Below the pieces are notes generated by a model. The model was not told the origin of the DNA and made no database searches. It saw nothing but the letters and a program-made list of their open reading frames with translations. Both the position numbers and the translations under genes were made by a program. DNA of 12,722 nucleotides from positions 1-12,722 of the forward strand of contig JAQBZY010000009.1 of the NCBI GenBank assembly GCA_027620395.1. The letters are read 5' to 3'. Shown here in pieces: positions 12,013 to 12,722 of the stretch. Position 1 is the first letter of the stretch; each line of letters starts with the position of its first letter. This stretch comes from Pseudomonadota bacterium (GTDB lineage: Bacteria > Pseudomonadota > Alphaproteobacteria > Rhodospirillales > Casp-alpha2).

Positions 12013-12722
12013 ATGTCGACATGGCTCGAAGGCAAGACCCGCAACCCGAAGCCGGCCGGTGAACGGCTCCGCGAACTGCTCGCCAGAAAGCAAATCCTCC
12101 GCGTGCCCGGCGCGCACAATCCGCTGGCCGCCAGGCTCGCTGCCCGCCAAGGCTTCGAGGCGCTTTATATCTCCGGCGGCGCCGTCACCATGACGCTCGG
12201 CCTGCCCGATTTAGGCGTCATCGGACTGGACGAGCTTTGCTTCATTACCAAGATGGTGTCGCGGGCCACCGATCTGCCGCTGATCGTCGACGGCGATGTC
12301 GGCTACGGCGGCACTTTGAACGCCATGCGCACGGTGCGCGAATTGGAAGCCGCTGGCGCCGCCGCCGTCCACATCGAAGATCAAATGCTACCCAAGAAAT
12401 GCGGGCACCTGAATGATAAGCGCTTGGTGCCGGCGGAGGAAGCCGCGGCCAAGATCGCCGCCGCCAAGCGGGCGTCGAGCCATCTGGTAATCATCGCCCG
12501 CACCGACGCCGCCGGCGTCGAGGGCTTGGACGGTGCCATCAAGCGGGCCAAGCTTTACAAAGAAGCCGGCGCCGACGTGGTGTTTCCGGACGGCCTGCCG
12601 ACCGCCGCCGATTTCCGACGTTTCGCCGCCGAAGTGCCGGGCCCACGAATGGCCAACATGACCGAGTTCGGGCGCTCGCCGCATTTCACCGGCCAGCAGT
12701 TCGAGGATTTCGGCTATTCGAT
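12013..12722 (+). CDS. ICL/PEP-mutase superfamily lyase, PrpB-like (partial, 3' end cut)
   Basis: The first 236 codons of a second isocitrate-lyase/PEP-mutase family enzyme are present; the family is usually 285-300 residues, so about 50 are missing beyond the window. The Mg2+ site is DGDVGYGG (93-100, Asp93 and Asp95), and the loop KKCGH (128-132) has catalytic Cys130. LYISGGAVTMTLGLPDLG (51-68) is close to the matching block of 2-methylisocitrate lyase, making this copy more PrpB-like than the one at 7805-8677. The Val of DGDVGYG replaces the more common Thr. The ATG at 12013 follows GGAGG at 7-nt spacing. The 151-bp gap from the preceding gene contains an inverted repeat, so it may have its own promoter or share the upstream transcript. 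Methylisocitrate-type, dimethylmalate-type or oxaloacetate cleavage are alternatives. Confidence 0.9.
   Translation, partial: MSTWLEGKTRNPKPAGERLRELLARKQILRVPGAHNPLAARLAARQGFEALYISGGAVTMTLGLPDLGVIGLDELCFITKMVSRATDLPLIVDGDVGYGGTLNAMRTVRELEAAGAAAVHIEDQMLPKKCGHLNDKRLVPAEEAAAKIAAAKRASSHLVIIARTDAAGVEGLDGAIKRAKLYKEAGADVVFPDGLPTAADFRRFAAEVPGPRMANMTEFGRSPHFTGQQFEDFGYS

Noticed and set aside
6313..12722. Classical methylcitrate cycle (prpBCD)
   Set aside because: MmgE/PrpD and PrpB-like proteins are present, but there is no citrate/methylcitrate synthase and the two genes are on opposite strands among CoA-ester enzymes.

Overview
The window looks like chromosomal DNA from a GC-rich alphaproteobacterium, probably related to the Rhodospirillales. 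That rests on three things: high GC in coding regions with a strong G/C third-position bias, alphaproteobacterial-looking proteins (AspRS C-terminus, small SPOR-domain lipoprotein), and intergenic palindromes of the ATCCTTCGAGACG / CTCCTCAGGATGAG type that are common in this class. No tRNA, rRNA, transposase, phage gene or CRISPR array was seen.

Layout, left to right: (1) the 3' end of aspS on the + strand; (2) a 204-bp gap holding an AT-rich hairpin; (3) a + strand lipoprotein with a C-terminal SPOR domain; (4) a convergent gap filled by three palindromic repeat units; (5) a nine-gene minus-strand cluster (10537 down to 1529); (6) an 88-bp divergent control region; (7) on the + strand, a 3-hydroxyacyl-CoA dehydrogenase, a 151-bp gap with a perfect inverted repeat, and the start of a second isocitrate-lyase/PEP-mutase family gene cut by the window edge.

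In transcription order the minus-strand cluster encodes a D-2-hydroxyacid dehydrogenase, a crotonase-family protein, an isocitrate-lyase/PEP-mutase (ICL/PEPM) family C-C lyase, an MmgE/PrpD-family protein, a MaoC-like hydratase, an acyl-CoA dehydrogenase, a family III (CaiB/BaiF) CoA-transferase, and the large and small subunits of an aconitase-family (LeuC/LeuD-like) hydro-lyase. Several joins are translationally coupled: 4-nt overlaps at three junctions, a 1-nt overlap at one and a 2-nt gap at one. A second repeat cluster sits inside the cluster, between the CoA-transferase and the LeuC-like gene.

The gene set reads as a catabolic pathway for a branched or hydroxylated di- or tricarboxylic acid rather than leucine synthesis. 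Two free-acid (de)hydratases or isomerases (MmgE/PrpD and LeuCD-like) could shuffle a hydroxyl or double bond. One or two ICL/PEPM lyases could split a malate-type acid into a 2-oxoacid plus a smaller acid. The CoA-transferase, acyl-CoA dehydrogenase, MaoC/crotonase and 3-hydroxyacyl-CoA dehydrogenase could then activate and beta-oxidise the other product, while the D-hydroxyacid dehydrogenase interconverts a 2-oxoacid and a 2-hydroxyacid. No thiolase, CitE-type lyase, methylcitrate synthase, transporter or regulator is visible in the window. The substrate is unknown, and this pathway is inference from family membership and gene order.
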